DNA of 64,000 nt from Xanthostigma xanthostigma (lineage: Eukaryota > Arthropoda > Insecta > Raphidioptera > Raphidiidae), in contig OY754470.1 in assembly GCA_963575645.1 (NCBI GenBank), positions 11,602,501 to 11,666,500 of the forward strand. The letters run 5' to 3'. A model generated the notes under the pieces. The model was not told the origin of the DNA and made no database searches. It saw only the letters and a list, made by a program, of their open reading frames with translations. Made by a program: the position numbers and the translations under genes. Of the stretch, positions 1 to 12,284 are shown in pieces. Numbering within the stretch: the first letter of the stretch is position 1; each line of letters starts with the position of its first letter.

Positions 1-345
1 AAAAATAAAAATGCATTCGCCCAACGTAGGGCTCGAATCCATGACCCTGGTATTGACAGTCTTGTGCACTACCGATTGCGCTAGCCGGCGTTGTATTCTT
101 ACATCGCTACTATGAGTATACTTAGTTAGTGCATTTCACCTGAATAGAAGCTTATTTTTTAGATACATTTGGAACATTTTTCATTAATGCTCCGCTCCTA
201 ATGGTCGTAGCCTGATTTTATATAGCCTATAGCCTTCCTCGATAAATGAGCTATCCAACAAAAATTTGAACCAGTAGTTCCTGAAATTAGCGCGTTCAAA
301 CAAACAAACTCTTCAGCTTTATATATTAGTATAGATAGATACTGT
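1..345 (-). repeat. tRNA-derived SINE with long tail, cut by window edge
   Basis: On the minus strand the head (about 20-95) reads like a tRNA: an A-box-like GGCTAGCGCAATCGGTAG and a B-box-like GATTCGAGCCC. It resembles insect tRNA-Lys, but the bases at the anticodon place read GTC. The tail continues through 100-345 and shares the segment near 180-345 with 39900-40091. It ends in the motif seen at several repeat ends, CTTCAGCTTTATATATTAG. The head is too diverged, and its flank too repeat-like, to be a working tRNA gene. Confidence 0.7.
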
Positions 346-404
346 GTATTTTACAACACTTACTACAGAAGTAGAACTGGTGTGATTGCATGTTAAAAAA
401 ATAA

Positions 405-505
405 AATTTTAATAATGGTACCGACCATCGGAATCGAGCCTTAGACCTTTAAGTTATGAGGCATGTAATATACCTTTCCGCCAGCTTAGCTTAATGTTCT
501 ACGGC
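405..505 (-). repeat. Diverged tRNA-like SINE head
   Basis: The minus strand has a B-box-like GGCTCGATTCC near 430-440 and an A-box-like GCTGGCGGAAAGG near 475-490, spaced as in a tRNA-derived SINE head. An A/T-rich tail follows toward 380. It resembles the heads at 20495-20590 and 58775-58860 in layout. Degenerate and short, so only a probable call. Confidence 0.4.
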
Positions 506-3060
506 CGGCTTTTATAGTAGACGGTATACGTATATAATATAGGTACATGTTCATTATATTTTCAATTTAATATTACTCTATCGTGCCAAAAGAAGTTTTA
601 TTTAAAATTACTGTCAAAAATATACTTATTTTCATTGATACAACACGGTTTTTCGATTCGGTGATTAAAAATGAGATAGTTTAACGACGAATTAAAAAGC
701 AGGTAAGTAAAATAATTCTTTAATAGAATCGAGTTGGCCAAGTCTATTATTCGACTTTTGCTACGAGTGAGCCAGCTCTCAATGTGAGCTAGGCTATGTG
801 CTCAATGTATATGGAAGGCGGTTGTGAAATGGATCGCATTACTCCCTTGGGAACACAACGGGAAGCTGGGAACAGATTGGTGTACTTTATCCAAACAGTT
901 CTATACTATGTCGTACTCTAGCTACACTAGAATGCAATACGATGGCGATATGGATTAACTATTTTATGCCAGATCAAGTACTCACGGTTTGATTATAGTT
1001 CATCCAATAACTGAATCCGATAAAAAAGTCTTTATGATAAACGTTACATGACAATGCTCACGTTGTTGTACGTAATGCAAAGTTGAACATGTAGCTAAAA
1101 GGCTAAATCGCTATTTTTAATTTACAATAACAATAAACCAAAAAGAGAAAAAAACATTCACATTAAAAGGGGTCATACTTTATTAGTGTAGTAAATTCGC
1201 CATTCAACTGTGCCTTTTGGATGGGCAGAGATTTTTTTGGGGTTCGTAAAACAATTGCTCACGGTGGTGAGTTTAAAATTTAGTTTTTGTGACGGATCAT
1301 CTTCTTGAATGAAAGGGTGTAATAGTTTTTTGCTGTATCTCCGTAACCGCGAGTCTCAAAAGTTTTACATGAAGCAATTTCGTAGATAATAAAATTCTCT
1401 ACAAGGTTTATCTTTATACTTTTTGACGTTGCATTTCTATTAAAAAAGTGATTAAAAATGTTTAATTATTACTTTTTAAATGAGAGTATTATATTACTAA
1501 AAAGATCTTTTTACCATAGTTAAGTGACAACTATGTAGCACATACTGCTAGACTACCAGCGGTTTTGCTCTTTTATCTCTTTGCGCGTCGGAGCTGAGTT
1601 TTGTTAATATACGAGATGCTATATCTATACGTTAATTTCGCACGAAATCAAATTGCAGCTTTTTGAGAAGTTGTTATTTGTCTGAAGCATTGATGAGCTA
1701 TATCACAGATACAGCAAAACAACTACTTAAACATTTCTTTTCAAGATGACGACTAAATGGGGGCACCGTTCATCCTGACAACTCACCGCTTAACCCTTAC
1801 AAATAAAAAACTTGCTTATCCAAAATGCCCTATTGGCTCTTTAACAATAAAACTGTATTTTTTCCGCGTTCTTCTCCCCCGCTCCTCTCACACACTTTAT
1901 AAGCAGATGGATTTTTAAATTAATGCCGATTTTTTAATTTTTTTTTTCAGATTAAGTTTACTGAGGACCGATTCATTCAGCTCTTCATTTGTCGCTGCAA
2001 TGATTGAAAGACAAGAATTGCATGGATACTTACATTGGACGCTCTTATTACAGAAAACAGTGGAGAATTAGTTTATTTTACTAAACAGTTCTGCCTTTTG
2101 ACCACAAATATGCAATAGCTCACCCAATTGAGTATAGGATGGGTACACCGAATTACTGAGCTACTTTTGAGAAGTGTCGCTAGAAAGATCACGACATGGA
2201 AAAAATTGCCGGAAAATTTCGAATTTTTTAATTTTTTTAAAAAAATTGAACAGCATTGAAAATAGAGTTTTCCCTCGTTAAGAGGTGATTGTAAAACGAA
2301 GGAAAAAATAATTTTATCTTTTTCACAAAAAATCTTACTCTTTTTTTGAAGTCAGTTGAATTATTTTTTCTTTATTTCTTCAAATAAATATGTATGGATA
2401 GCCAAAATGAAAAGAAACTTTGGTAAGAATCATTTTGTACAAACTATGATAATTTTTTGTGTTACTCAGCAGAAGTAATAAAATAACATAAACATACTTT
2501 ATTTAAATTAATATGTAATGTGATATCATCTCAATATGCTTTGAAGTATTTCGGCAATTAAATGCAAAAGTTGCTGAAAATAATATGCGGCCACATTATC
2601 TTGTCAGACGAAAAATAAATGTTAAATTGTCAATACTGTCAGAGTTGTAGCTATATCCACAATATCATGTTGTTTTTCATAAATTTTTTTGCAGGATATA
2701 AATCAGACTTTCTATATCTATTGTTAAAATTTTAGAAAAGATAAAAACATACTTCAGAAATGATTAAAAATACACATTTATAGCAAGAATTTAGGGCTTT
2801 GCATGAGATCAAGACAGACAAAACGGAGTTATGTTACAAACTTTTTAGCTTGCTGAATTTCAGTTTCAACAACTGACTAAACAAAGCGCACGGCCAACGC
2901 TGCAACATGAAATCATTTGTATCGTTACTTTATTTTACGATAGTTTATTGGACAGCACCTGAAATGACAGGACATCCGATTTCTTACAGCCGGCTTTACG
3001 ACGAATGCCTCCCTAGACTTTTTCCAGAAATATATATTAGAAATCGTGTCCATCGAGACA
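505..3060. other. Anonymous AT-rich DNA
   Basis: Apart from the RF2 remnant at 1555-1690 I see no gene, no long open frame and no clear repeat boundary. The stretch has many A/T homopolymers and is typical of intergenic insect DNA. Confidence 0.5.
1555..1690 (+). repeat. RF2 family remnant
   Basis: A decayed match to the start of the RF2 repeat seen intact at 63500-64000. The shared landmarks in order are the CTTTGTGCGTCAGAGCTGA-like stretch, the TATATCTAAGTTAATTTC-like stretch and the AGCTTTTTGA block. Roughly a quarter of positions differ, so this is an old copy. Confidence 0.5.
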
Positions 3061-3560
3061 ATTATTAATAAGAATCGCAGGATTGTAGACAAAAAGTTCT
3101 TTATTCAGTGTACGACGTTTCGTCTATAAATTTATACTTTTTCAAGTACAATTAATGTGAAAATTTAAAACAATAATTATGAAAATAAACATTAATTACT
3201 AACCATAGCAATTAACAAAAGTTAAGGTACATAAGACAAAAACATGGCAACAAGTTTATGTATACATTTTAAACAATAAAAATAAATAAAATAAATAAAA
3301 ATACGAAAGTTAGTTCAATTTCATTACATAGTTATACTGACTACTTAAATTTTGAGTATCTGTTCTGTAATTAATAGAATTGTTTTTTCTAATAAAACAC
3401 ATTTCACTGATATTGGTTAGTAATTAATGTTTATTTTCATAATTATTGTTTTAAATTTTCACATTATAATTGTACTTAAAAAAGTCTAAATTTATAGACG
3501 AAACGGCGTACACTGAATAAAGAACTTTTTGTCCACAATCCTGCGATTCTTATTAATAAT
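3061..3560. mobile_element. Foldback element, Penelope-like arms
   Basis: The outer 3061-3200 and inner 3415-3560 segments are inverted copies of each other, starting ATTATTAATAAGAATCGCAG and ending with its complement. Both arms carry a GAAACG box. In the right arm it is preceded by a perfect GTCTA/TAGAC stem (about 3498-3513). This stem-plus-GAAACG layout is shared with 11011-11075, 32179-32670, 41015-41592 and 57340-57650, and is linked to Penelope elements by the endonuclease fragment at 51676-51948. No coding capacity is left. The middle (3200-3415) is plain AT-rich sequence. Confidence 0.65.
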
Positions 3561-3886
3561 TTTTCCAGAAAGACAGGATGTTTAAAAAGTTCCGCAACAC
3601 CTGAATATCTCAAAGAGATTAAGTAACTCCGAATTTTAAATGGCAACCGCAATTTTTTTTATTAAGTCCAGTTATTCGGACCAAAAAAGACATCTTTCGT
3701 CTAAAACTTTTTTTTCTTTAAGCTACAGATCACCGAGTACGCGGGGTAAAAATTTGCAGGGATCTCATTCATACAATGTAGTCGTGTTTCATTAATTAAA
3801 AGCGATTATTTTTCATATTGGAAACTTGGTTTGTCCTTTTGTGTTAGACGCAATGGGTTTTTTGTTCTTTTAATATTGGTTTTGTT

Positions 3887-4460
3887 GACGTGATAACGTC
3901 TTATAAATTGATGAATCACCAGTCTTATAAATTGATAAAACACCGGCTGCATGCACGAAAAAGTGTAACGTTCCTAACGTTCCGCCTTACCCTGTGCGTG
4001 CTTTTCTCGAAAACGGCCCTAACGATTTGGATGAAATTTACTGAAAAGGGATTTTGGGGGGCAAAAAATCGTTTTAGCTAGGTCTCATCTCTCGAAAAAA
4101 TCGTTTTCATACAAATTTTATCATTATAAAAATCAATTTTTTGACGTATGAAAATACTTAAATATTGTAAGTAGGTTTTGGAATTTTATATAAACAATGA
4201 AACAATTGTTTTCAAAATATTATGACAGTTAATCTTTGAGACTTAAAATAAATACGAAAGAAAGAAAGTTAAAAAAAACAATTATATTAGGTATAGGTGG
4301 TGAGTAATTTTAATAAATAAAATTAACCTAAATTTGAAGCAAAAGATGCAATATCATAGATTCGAATTATTATAATTATTACATAAATTTAGGTTATGTA
4401 TTACGGAATACGTTATCACGTAAAACTATCGTCCGTAAACCGACTTTACAGACAACCAAT
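3887..4460 (+). mobile_element. RF1 interspersed element, long form
   Basis: Starts GACGTGATAACG and ends ACAACCAAT, the borders proven for the family by the empty site at 53803-54415. The interior (about 3980-4440) is the long version also seen at 18672-19180 and 53935-54345. The subterminal ACGTGATAACGT and ACGTTATCACGT boxes lie in opposite orientation near the two ends. The right flank is a T tract. A 63-codon open frame at 3890-4081 lies inside the repeat and is not a gene. Confidence 0.75.
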
Positions 4461-5057
4461 TTTTTTTTATTTTTATATTTTTAGGCGCTAATGACCTCGA
4501 TTGTCAGGTCTTTCTCTTTCTGTCACAGCGCACCGTTATGACTGCATCACTGGTGAAACATGCTCATCACATAACCTACCTACCGACAGCATGTTGTGAA
4601 TAATGGCGTCATATAAAACCTAATATACATAAATTTATTAAAACATCTTCTCATCTCTATACCGACCAACAGGTTACATAGTGAGTTAACAACAACTCGC
4701 CGGTTGTTTAACAACATCTACCTTACAGAATATTCATTGCATTATATGCTGTGGTTTATATAACTAGTTAATCAGCGTAAGCTTGTTTACAGAACGAATT
4801 TCGCATGGGTTCACAAAAATACATAAAACAACAATCTATTGGATATCTACTTTCTTGTGGAATTTTTATCTGTTCATTTTTTATACCAACTACCAATAGC
4901 GCCTATTCAAGAAAACCTGAGCCAATTTTAAATAAACTTAGTACATCGACCGTAGCAAATGATACCCAAACCTTAAGTAGCTCTAAGGTATCCAGGTTAC
5001 TATCAGGTTAAGAGTATTCGTCCCAGCAAACACCCCCTGCACACTTAATCTCAAATC
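4461..5057. other. Anonymous DNA
   Basis: A 68-codon open frame at 4805-5011 begins with a hydrophobic, signal-peptide-like stretch, but nothing else supports a gene. No repeat is recognised. Confidence 0.35.
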
Positions 5058-5386
5058 TTTTCCCCTCGCCTAAAAACGGTTCGCGCTCTCCCGACGCTAT
5101 TTTTAAAGCTAGAGGGTTCTGGTAAACGCCAAATGAAAGACAAAGAATCAGACTACAGATCCTTCAGGCGAATTTTTTGAAAAAAAATTCCTGAAAAAAC
5201 TTACAACCTTTTGAAAAAAATAATAAGTTACGTAATATTTCACACGTAGGCGAAACTGTTTTTCAAAAAATTCGCCTGAAGGATCTGTAGTCTGATTCTT
5301 TGTCTTTCATTTGGCATTTACCAGAACCCTCTAGCTTTAAAAGTAGCGTCGGGAGAGCGCGAACCGTTTTTAGGCGAGGGGAAAAA
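5058..5386. mobile_element. Foldback element with 128-bp arms
   Basis: Left arm 5058-5185 and right arm 5259-5386 are near-perfect inverted copies, with a loop of about 73 bp. The arms are GC-richer than the surroundings (CCCCTCGCC... with CTCTCCCGACG inside). Only a few mismatches are seen, such as TATTTTT against TACTTTT. It has no open frame. The layout fits a foldback MITE; superfamily unknown. Confidence 0.75.
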
Positions 5387-6018
5387 TGTGCACTTTAACT
5401 CGTAGCCGGTTAAAAAGTGTCTAACTACGTACCATTTATAATTAGAGGATGGTGACAGAAATGGTCAAGGAGCACTTGGTGGCAGGAATGCTCTCTTTCG
5501 TGTAGTCTGACTCCCCCTCTACAAATCCGCTTAGTGGAGTAGGGGCTTAGCGCGTTGCGATACGGCGATGGGGTACTTAAAAAAAAGGCAAAATTCAAAA
5601 CTCCTCTACTAAATGACAGAAAATGACTAAAAGCAAATTACAGAAAAAATATTTTCCCCCAATTTACCTCCTGCAGAGATTGTCAGCATAATAAATAAAT
5701 ACAAAATAAATATAAATATATAGGTACAAAATAACTATTTTTACTGTTTGTTTCTGGACTTTTGGATAGTATTAGTAGATAATATAACCGCAAGGCCATA
5801 AAATTATGACGACATACCTGCAAAAACGCTTTAAGTAATTAGGTGTCATTTTGTACTGAATTTTGTGCTCTATTACAACACAAAAAGGATAAAAATTCAT
5901 TCAAATACTTTATTATTACATCGTTCTATGCTTCAACCAAATCGTTTTCCAGTCGTATTAGGGTAAAATATGTACCAAGAGATTAATTTGTTCTATTTAA
6001 TTTACATCTTAAAGTTTC

Positions 6019-6357
6019 ATGGGCGCACAGTCTAAAAACCAATAGATTTTTAGCTACGGATAAGTTTAGCGAGATTTTAGATATAGGGATATCCATTAAA
6101 TTCACAAACATGTTTCATGTTCAAATTTTGTGTCTTTTTTTTAGAAATAGAAAATAGTCGAAAACTAGGTAATGTTGGAAGGTGTCACCCTGAATAAAAT
6201 AATAATGTCATATTCGGATTCAGCGTACTCGAAAACATATTTCTAGAGCTTAGGATTTTTTTAAGATTGTGAATTTAAGAATATCCCTATATATCTAAAA
6301 TCTCACTAAACATATCTGTAGCTAAAAATCTATTGATTTTTAGGTTATGAGCCCATG
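6019..6357. mobile_element. Foldback element, diverged arms
   Basis: Left arm 6019-6106 starts CATGGGCGCACAG. Right arm 6269-6357 ends in the matching TTATGAGCCCATG. They are inverted repeats with scattered differences, and the loop is about 160 bp. No coding sequence. The arms are older than those at 5058-5386. Confidence 0.65.
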
Positions 6358-6359
6358 GA

Positions 6360-7365
6360 CACTTCTTCTTAGCGGCCTTTAAACTATAAAATAAAATCAT
6401 TTTCTATCAATTTAACCGAGAACCATTTCCCATAATGTTTGTGTGGTGTTCATTTATAAGGTGTTTTGCATTTGCATCTTAAATTTTTAATGTGAAATTG
6501 CATTGGTGCCAGGTGCGGGCGGTGAGAGAATATCAAAATTGCCCAAAAAATATATTTAATAAGTAAATGTAGTGAACGCGTTAGACTGGTGTTTACAAAC
6601 TTGTCCATATCGGGACAGGGAATGGGAGAACATGAGTGGTTTGAGGTGAAGCTGTATTCAAGTAATTACATAGCGCCAAATGGAGACCGTAGCAAGTCCC
6701 ACCGTTCCATTTAACGCAGCGATTTAATGTCAAGATGCAACTTGAATAATAAATTATTATCAGTGGAAGCGATGCCATTTACTGTATGATCAATTCATGT
6801 GATCTTTCTACCAAAACAATGTCATTAATAATTTATTTCTACTATATTGCGTTTTATTATTTCATATAAACGCAGAGTAGGTTTCTTTACTACTTTTTGT
6901 ATGAACAACTTACCATTTAGCAATTGTATCGCAATTTTTCGATTACTCAGTTACGACCTTACGATGCTGCCAATTGCTTCTGATGATCAGCAAATTACTT
7001 AAATGTACAATCGTGATAAAAAAGAAATATTTTGCGCTGGTTCTTAAACAAGATTGTTTACCAGTCTGACACTTATGATCGGTTTCTGATATATTTTTCA
7101 GTTTTAAATCCAGAAATAATAATGTCTTTTGACTGCAACTCAATTACGTCGTCAAATCTAGATTCAAAGCTGAAATTCGTATCAGAAACCGAGCATTAAT
7201 ATCACGAAGTAGAAAATTTAGGTATTTAAGGGTGTGCGAGTACTCCAAAAATAGAGCATCGGTAATAAATTTTGGTAGTCAAAATTCGAGTAGAGAAGTG
7301 TACTAAAGACGAAGAGTGCAAGTAGAGATTGTCTCTTGAGCGTTCCGTAGCGTAATAAAAATTTA
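6360..7365. other. Anonymous DNA
   Basis: No gene or repeat border seen. The short open frames at 6593-6778 and 6943-7143 on the minus strand have no coding character. Confidence 0.4.
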
Positions 7366-7369
7366 ATAT

Positions 7370-8030
7370 CTATATACATAAAATTCCCGTGTCACAATTT
7401 TGACCGCGCTAATCTTTGAAACCACTGAACCCATTTTAATGGAATTTTGTAAATGTGTCTTGCTTGATGCAACTTACGCTATACGATAGTTTTTATTAAA
7501 TATTTTGTACAAAATTACGGTATTTTCTCAAAAAAACTGTTTTAGTAACACGTAACGACATATGTTCTATCAGAAGTCAGTTTTGTTTGTTTGCTTCTGA
7601 ACTAATATTAATTCAGAAGCAAACAAACAAAACTGTTTTAGTACCAAATAGCGACATCTGTTAGAACTTGCAATTTGCTCAAAGCTATTATAGTTCAGAC
7701 GCCGGGCCGCAACCGAAATACATTTAGCAAAATTATATCTATCGCACCCGGGTGAAACGGGACGGACCGCTATAATATTATAAAGAGGTAAGGTTTGTCA
7801 GTTTGGATGTAGGACGCAATCTCCGAAAGTACTCACCCAATTTCGAATTTTTTTTCACCAATATTTAGAATAGACCTTTAGGATGGGTACAGGCTATATA
7901 TTATCGCGTTAAAAATAAAAACGCTTTTCGTGGAGACCAATTTTGCAACGCAAGTCGACGAAAAAACGACGATAATCTACAAATTCGGGCGAAGCCGAAC
8001 AAGGCCGCTAGTAGTTTATAAACATCGTGT
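7370..8030 (+). repeat. Decayed interspersed repeat containing a palindrome
   Basis: The phrase ACCCGGGTGAAACGGGACGG (about 7746-7765), followed closely by CCGCTA, recurs in variant form at 39482-39515 and 57985-58015. This marks a related insect repeat. A second CCGCTAGTAG end lies at 8000-8020. Inside, 7578-7601 and 7612-7635 form a perfect 24-bp inverted repeat around a 10-nt loop. No open frame is intact. Confidence 0.45.
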
Positions 8031-8230
8031 AGGATGGAGCCAACGTTTGTTTACTTTCGACCCTTTCGGTGATGTATAATGTACATATTACAAAAACTAA
8101 TTCTATGGTTAATTGTCGTCTATGTTTAATGCATTGCACTCGAAGTATGAAATATATTTGACAGGACTACGTGGTCGTAGACCTTTGTTTTAGATATTAA
8201 TTTCAACTTGATACCTCTAGCCGTTTCTGA

Positions 8231-8460
8231 GAAAAAATAAATATAGTTTAAAAAAAAAACTAAAAAACACGCTCTATATCGAACTAAAAAGTAAAAAATA
8301 TTTTTTTAAATAAGCTTAAAAAGCGTGGGGCGCTTTGTTCCACATTTTCGTACATCGAGCGCCCCACGCTTTTTAAGCTTATTTAAAAAAAAATATTTTT
8401 TACTTTTTAGTTCGATATAAAGCGTGTTTTTTAGTTTTTTTTAAACTATATTTATTTTTC
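8231..8460. repeat. Long near-perfect hairpin
   Basis: Left arm 8231-8334 and right arm 8358-8460 are inverted copies of about 103 bp with a 23-nt loop (8335-8357). The innermost pairs include AAGCGTGGGGCGCT with AGCGCCCCACGCTT. The outer half of the right arm is repeated once more downstream (about 8440-8535), giving a tandem unit of roughly 60 bp containing AGTTTGATATAAAGCGTG. Possibly a foldback MITE. Confidence 0.75.
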
Positions 8461-8574
8461 ACTTTTAGTTTGATATAAAGCGTGTGTTTTAGTTTTTTTT
8501 AAACTATATTTATTTTCCACTTTTTAGTTCGATTTATTGTCAAAAATTTGCCGAAAAAAAAAACAATCTTTTTT

Positions 8575-8672
8575 TCGGCGTGGACGGGAATAGAACCCAC
8601 GACCCGTGATTCCGAGAGTTGACGTCAGCGAAGACCCATGCCTTAGACCGCACGGCTAACCAGTGTACTTAC
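8575..8672 (-). repeat. tRNA-derived SINE head
   Basis: The minus strand shows an A-box-like TTAGCCGTGCGGTCTAAGG and a B-box-like GTGGGTTCTATTCCC with tRNA-like spacing, followed by a poly-A-like run near 8550-8570. The tRNA-like part has a long variable region, as in Ser/Leu tRNAs. Treated as a SINE because it merges into repeat sequence and lacks a clean acceptor stem. Confidence 0.65.
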
Positions 8673-8938
8673 AGTGCTGGCATATTCTACCACTATATAA
8701 ACCACTTGCTGTAGTCCAAACGAGTTTACAAACATACAAACATACAAACTTACAAGTCAAACTAATATAAAGCGTGTAAAAAAGCAATACCTAATGTCTG
8801 TAATTTTATTTTCCTGCGGATTTTATAGAGTTATCAGGTATTTTCCATAATTTAAGTACTAATATAAAGGGTGTAAAAATGGATTTTGTCTAACAGACAA
8901 AAGGACAACAAAGTGACACTACAACGGTACCATTTTAT

Positions 8939-9165
8939 TTATTCTGAGGTAGTTAATGAATCCCACAAATAGACAATATTTTCTTCGGATTCTCGATCTG
9001 CAAGTAATGACTGAAATTGCTTCGGATCCAGTAAAGCGTAGAGAGCAAAATTTTTGACTGGAGAACAATATTTTTCGGTACGCAAAGTTTCCTCATCATA
9101 TATGACTGGAAAATCGAGTACACATTTATCCGAAATAGAAAATTCACCGCAAATACACCCCACCC
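8939..9165 (-). CDS. Exon-like fragment, unknown protein
   Basis: About 74 codons are open on the minus strand, ending in TAA at 8939-8941. The first in-frame Met-like codon is only a GTG, and the frame closes upstream (TAA about 9193), so it would need a splice acceptor near 9166 (TTATTACATTATTCGGAG). The composition is protein-like, with acidic and aromatic residues mixed (for example DFPVIYDEETLRTEKY, then LLDPKQFQSLL and IVYLWDSL). No domain is recognised. It could be the last exon of a host gene or a transposon relic. Confidence 0.3.
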
Positions 9166-9189
9166 TCCGAATAATGTAATAAATACCTT

Positions 9190-11000
9190 TTTAATGCTGA
9201 AAAATATTCAATTTTTTTTTTTTTCGATTAAAAATTGTAACACAACTGTAGTTTCGTTAAATTAGCATTACTGGCATACCTGTTTGTGCCAATTTGTGTC
9301 ACAATTTTTTGAGAACTTTCATTTTGATCAAACTTTGCATTATTATTAATTTTAAAGCTATTTCAGTAAATCACAGAAGACAAATACAAAAAATAGGTAT
9401 AAATGCGAAACGGAATTTTTTCAAAAGATTCTAGTATTTTGGTTCCATTATTTCGGCACAGAAATATGAATGACATTACATAAGGATGCATTCAGAACGC
9501 ACCGGGAAAAGAGAAAACATAATGGATTCCAATCATGTTTGAAGAAGCATTACTTAATCTTGTTCTTCAATAATAGGACATACATGTATAATAAATGAGT
9601 AGGGAATCTTCCTCCACACAGTATAACGAACTGTCCTATCTGTGATTTTTATAATCATATAGATAGGATAAATTAAGAAAAATCGACATTTTAATTACCT
9701 ACTGGAGAAAATTCCGTACCAACCATAGTAACCCTAAAGTGAGATCTTATTGTCCATCTTTCTCTGCCTCTGGCCTCTAAGCTTGAACGGTTTACATGAC
9801 AAACTTTAAATTTAGTAAACTTACAGTGAATTAGACCCAACATAAGCGGGCTTTGTTTATTTGGTAGTTAAAGAAAAATGAAAATTACAAGTTTTCGAAA
9901 ATATCACCATTAACGACTAAACTGTGTCCTAAATATTTATATAAACTATTTAAAACAGAATTAAAATATTTTCTAATTTATCACTAAATGTTTTTGTTTT
10001 CATAAAACCTTAAGAAGAAAAACCATTGGGAGACGAGTCTGGGCAACGTCGAGGGAAGGTAGTATTTAGGAACTTCCTTGTTTGGCTTAGTGTGTCTACG
10101 TTATGAAATCCGCCCAATTTCATGTTTTAAAAACCAATAGTAGGTATGAACAGAATGATTAAATCTGTAAAAACTCGTTTATTCCTTGTCACTCCATCCC
10201 CGTAGGGGTGGAAGGTTTAAAAAAATTTCCTTAATGGGTGAGTACGTTATTGAAAAAATGTATGCTCTAATTAATTTCATGCTTCTCAATTTCTGAAAAA
10301 CCAACTCCCTCAAAACTGAGCTTCGAAGATTTGAAAAGGGTTAATTTTGAAAGTAGTAGAATTATTTTTCAATTGTTAGATGCAGCGAAGGTAAGTTTTT
10401 TCAAAATTCTACTTAGAAATATCAGTTTGGATATGGAAATATATAATTTAGACAAAAATATTGCCCTTGACGTATTCTATATTTATTGTTTTAATTAAAA
10501 TTTAAACTAGCCGGATATAAGTGAAAACATCACCAAAAACCATAAATTATGGCCAAATATATTTGATAGTTATGGACTTTGGTTTTAGTCGCAAAACAGG
10601 GTGGTTAACATTATTTACAACAGAAATAATTCAAACAATAAACTTTATTGGAATCATGGTCATACCGACACCTAGCGATCAAGAATGGAATTACACAAAT
10701 ACAAAGTATTAACTCCAGACAGAGGGACATTTGTAATTAGATTTAACTTCACAAACAGTAAAACAACGAACGAACGAAAAACGAAAACGAACGATCGAAC
10801 GAAAAAATAATTTTTAAGTGACATGTGCTAAAATTAATTAAAATATATCTTTGTTAATGACATTAATTAATGAATTTGTATGTTTCATATACCTATTTTA
10901 TGATTTTAAAATTTGACTTCGGTGTTTAAATGTATTTTAGGTGCAGGGTAAAAAAATTAACTACATAATATGTTAACTTTGTACATGTTTTTGAACAAAA
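9190..11000. other. Anonymous DNA
   Basis: No gene recognised. A GAAC-type simple repeat lies at about 10765-10800. The 63-codon frame at 10521-10712 begins at a GTG and shows no known motif. Confidence 0.4.
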
Positions 11001-11010
11001 AATTTTTTAA

Positions 11011-11100
11011 TTACAGAGCCTTGAGAAAGACTAAATTTATGTAGTCGAAACGTTGGCAAATAAAATGTTTTTGAACTAATCACATTGCATTTTACAAGTC
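11011..11100 (+). repeat. Penelope-like motif fragment
   Basis: Reads CCTTGAGAAA, then a GACTA/TAGTC stem around AATTTATG, then GAAACGTTGG. The same order (short stem directly before GAAACG) marks the Penelope-related repeats elsewhere in the window. Here the CTGANGA box expected of a hammerhead is degraded. Only this end of an element is visible. Confidence 0.45.
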
Positions 11101-11161
11101 TATTGTGCCCAAGAAAATTTTCTAAATTATTTACAACTATCAGTTTGGATATGAGACAGTT

Positions 11162-11672
11162 CTAAAGTAAAGCAGCGATGTATGGACAACCATGAGTGCC
11201 ACCAGGAGACCATCTGACATCAACACACTGGGAAACGCTCAGTGGCACGCGGAATGATAAATATGCACTGCCATCACCTTTCGGACCTCTGTCATTCCAC
11301 TGCTTATGGAAGCAATTTATATATTGTATGTACGTACTATTATACAACGTGTTCGCCTCTTTGTTACACATCGGTGGCCTAATATTAGCCCTTGAAACAC
11401 ACAATTTCTTAATACCCCCCTCCCCATCATACAAGGATTTTCCAAACTTTTTCTTTTTACTGTCATTTGGTACGATGGTTTGTTTTTCTTTGGTCGATAA
11501 CCAATCGATTTTCTGTGACAGTACTTTTAAAAGTATAAATAAGTATAAGTTGGGTTTGCATACCGGACTTCCGAGACTGAGCAATTTCGGAATTTCAGAC
11601 ACAAATTTTAAACAAGTTGATGTTTTTGGTACAATTTTAGGTAATAAATTAGAAAAACTTATCAATAAATAA
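11162..11672. other. Long open frames on both strands, unknown
   Basis: 158 codons are open on the plus strand (11196-11672) and 167 on the minus strand (11162-11665). Both are long for AT-rich random sequence. The minus-strand frame looks more protein-like in its middle (KKKKFGKSLYDGEGGIKKL and KQWNDRGPKGDG), while the plus-strand frame is very hydrophobic and Phe-rich. The first 120 bases are clearly GC-richer than the neighbourhood. No domain recognised. It could be an old transposon open frame or a host exon; the strand is undecided. Confidence 0.3.
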
Positions 11673-11679
11673 AATAGAA

Positions 11680-12280
11680 ATGTTTTTTGTATCTTACTTT
11701 CAGTTTAGTGATTTTTATAAAACAACCCATGGAATATCTTTGAGCTGTAATACACTACCAAGTTTCTAAAATCATTCGTGTAGATAAACATAATATTTCG
11801 ATTAATAAATGCATGTTTATCGTCATGCGGTATTTTATCTTAACATCGGAACTGGTTCCGGAATTGAGAACTAAATACAGAAACAGTTTCGGAATTAAGA
11901 ATAATCTGTTATTGGATGCTCTAGTCAAGGTTACTTAATTTTTAAAAAGCTAAAAATTATTAATAAAACATGTATTAGAGCAAGAGGAAACGCACCTTTG
12001 ATACGAATGTGAAAATTAATATTTTGTCGTACAATGTACGTTCATTGTGTTGCAATAATCTTGGGACATGCTGTATGCAGCTGCATTAAATTCGTGTATT
12101 GGCAATTGATATCCCCTTTATCGAACTATATTTTATTAAAAAAAATTGATGAATTATTTTAGAAAATCTTTACGAATAAATATCTTTTATAGCAATATAC
12201 AATCTCATACACTCACCGGCACGGAAACGGGCCCATTTGTAGGTTTATTTTATTTATTTCAAACCAGTCAGCTTAAGGAG
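11680..12280. other. Anonymous DNA
   Basis: No gene, no clear repeat. AT-rich with short open frames only. Confidence 0.4.
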
Positions 12281-12284
12281 GTAA

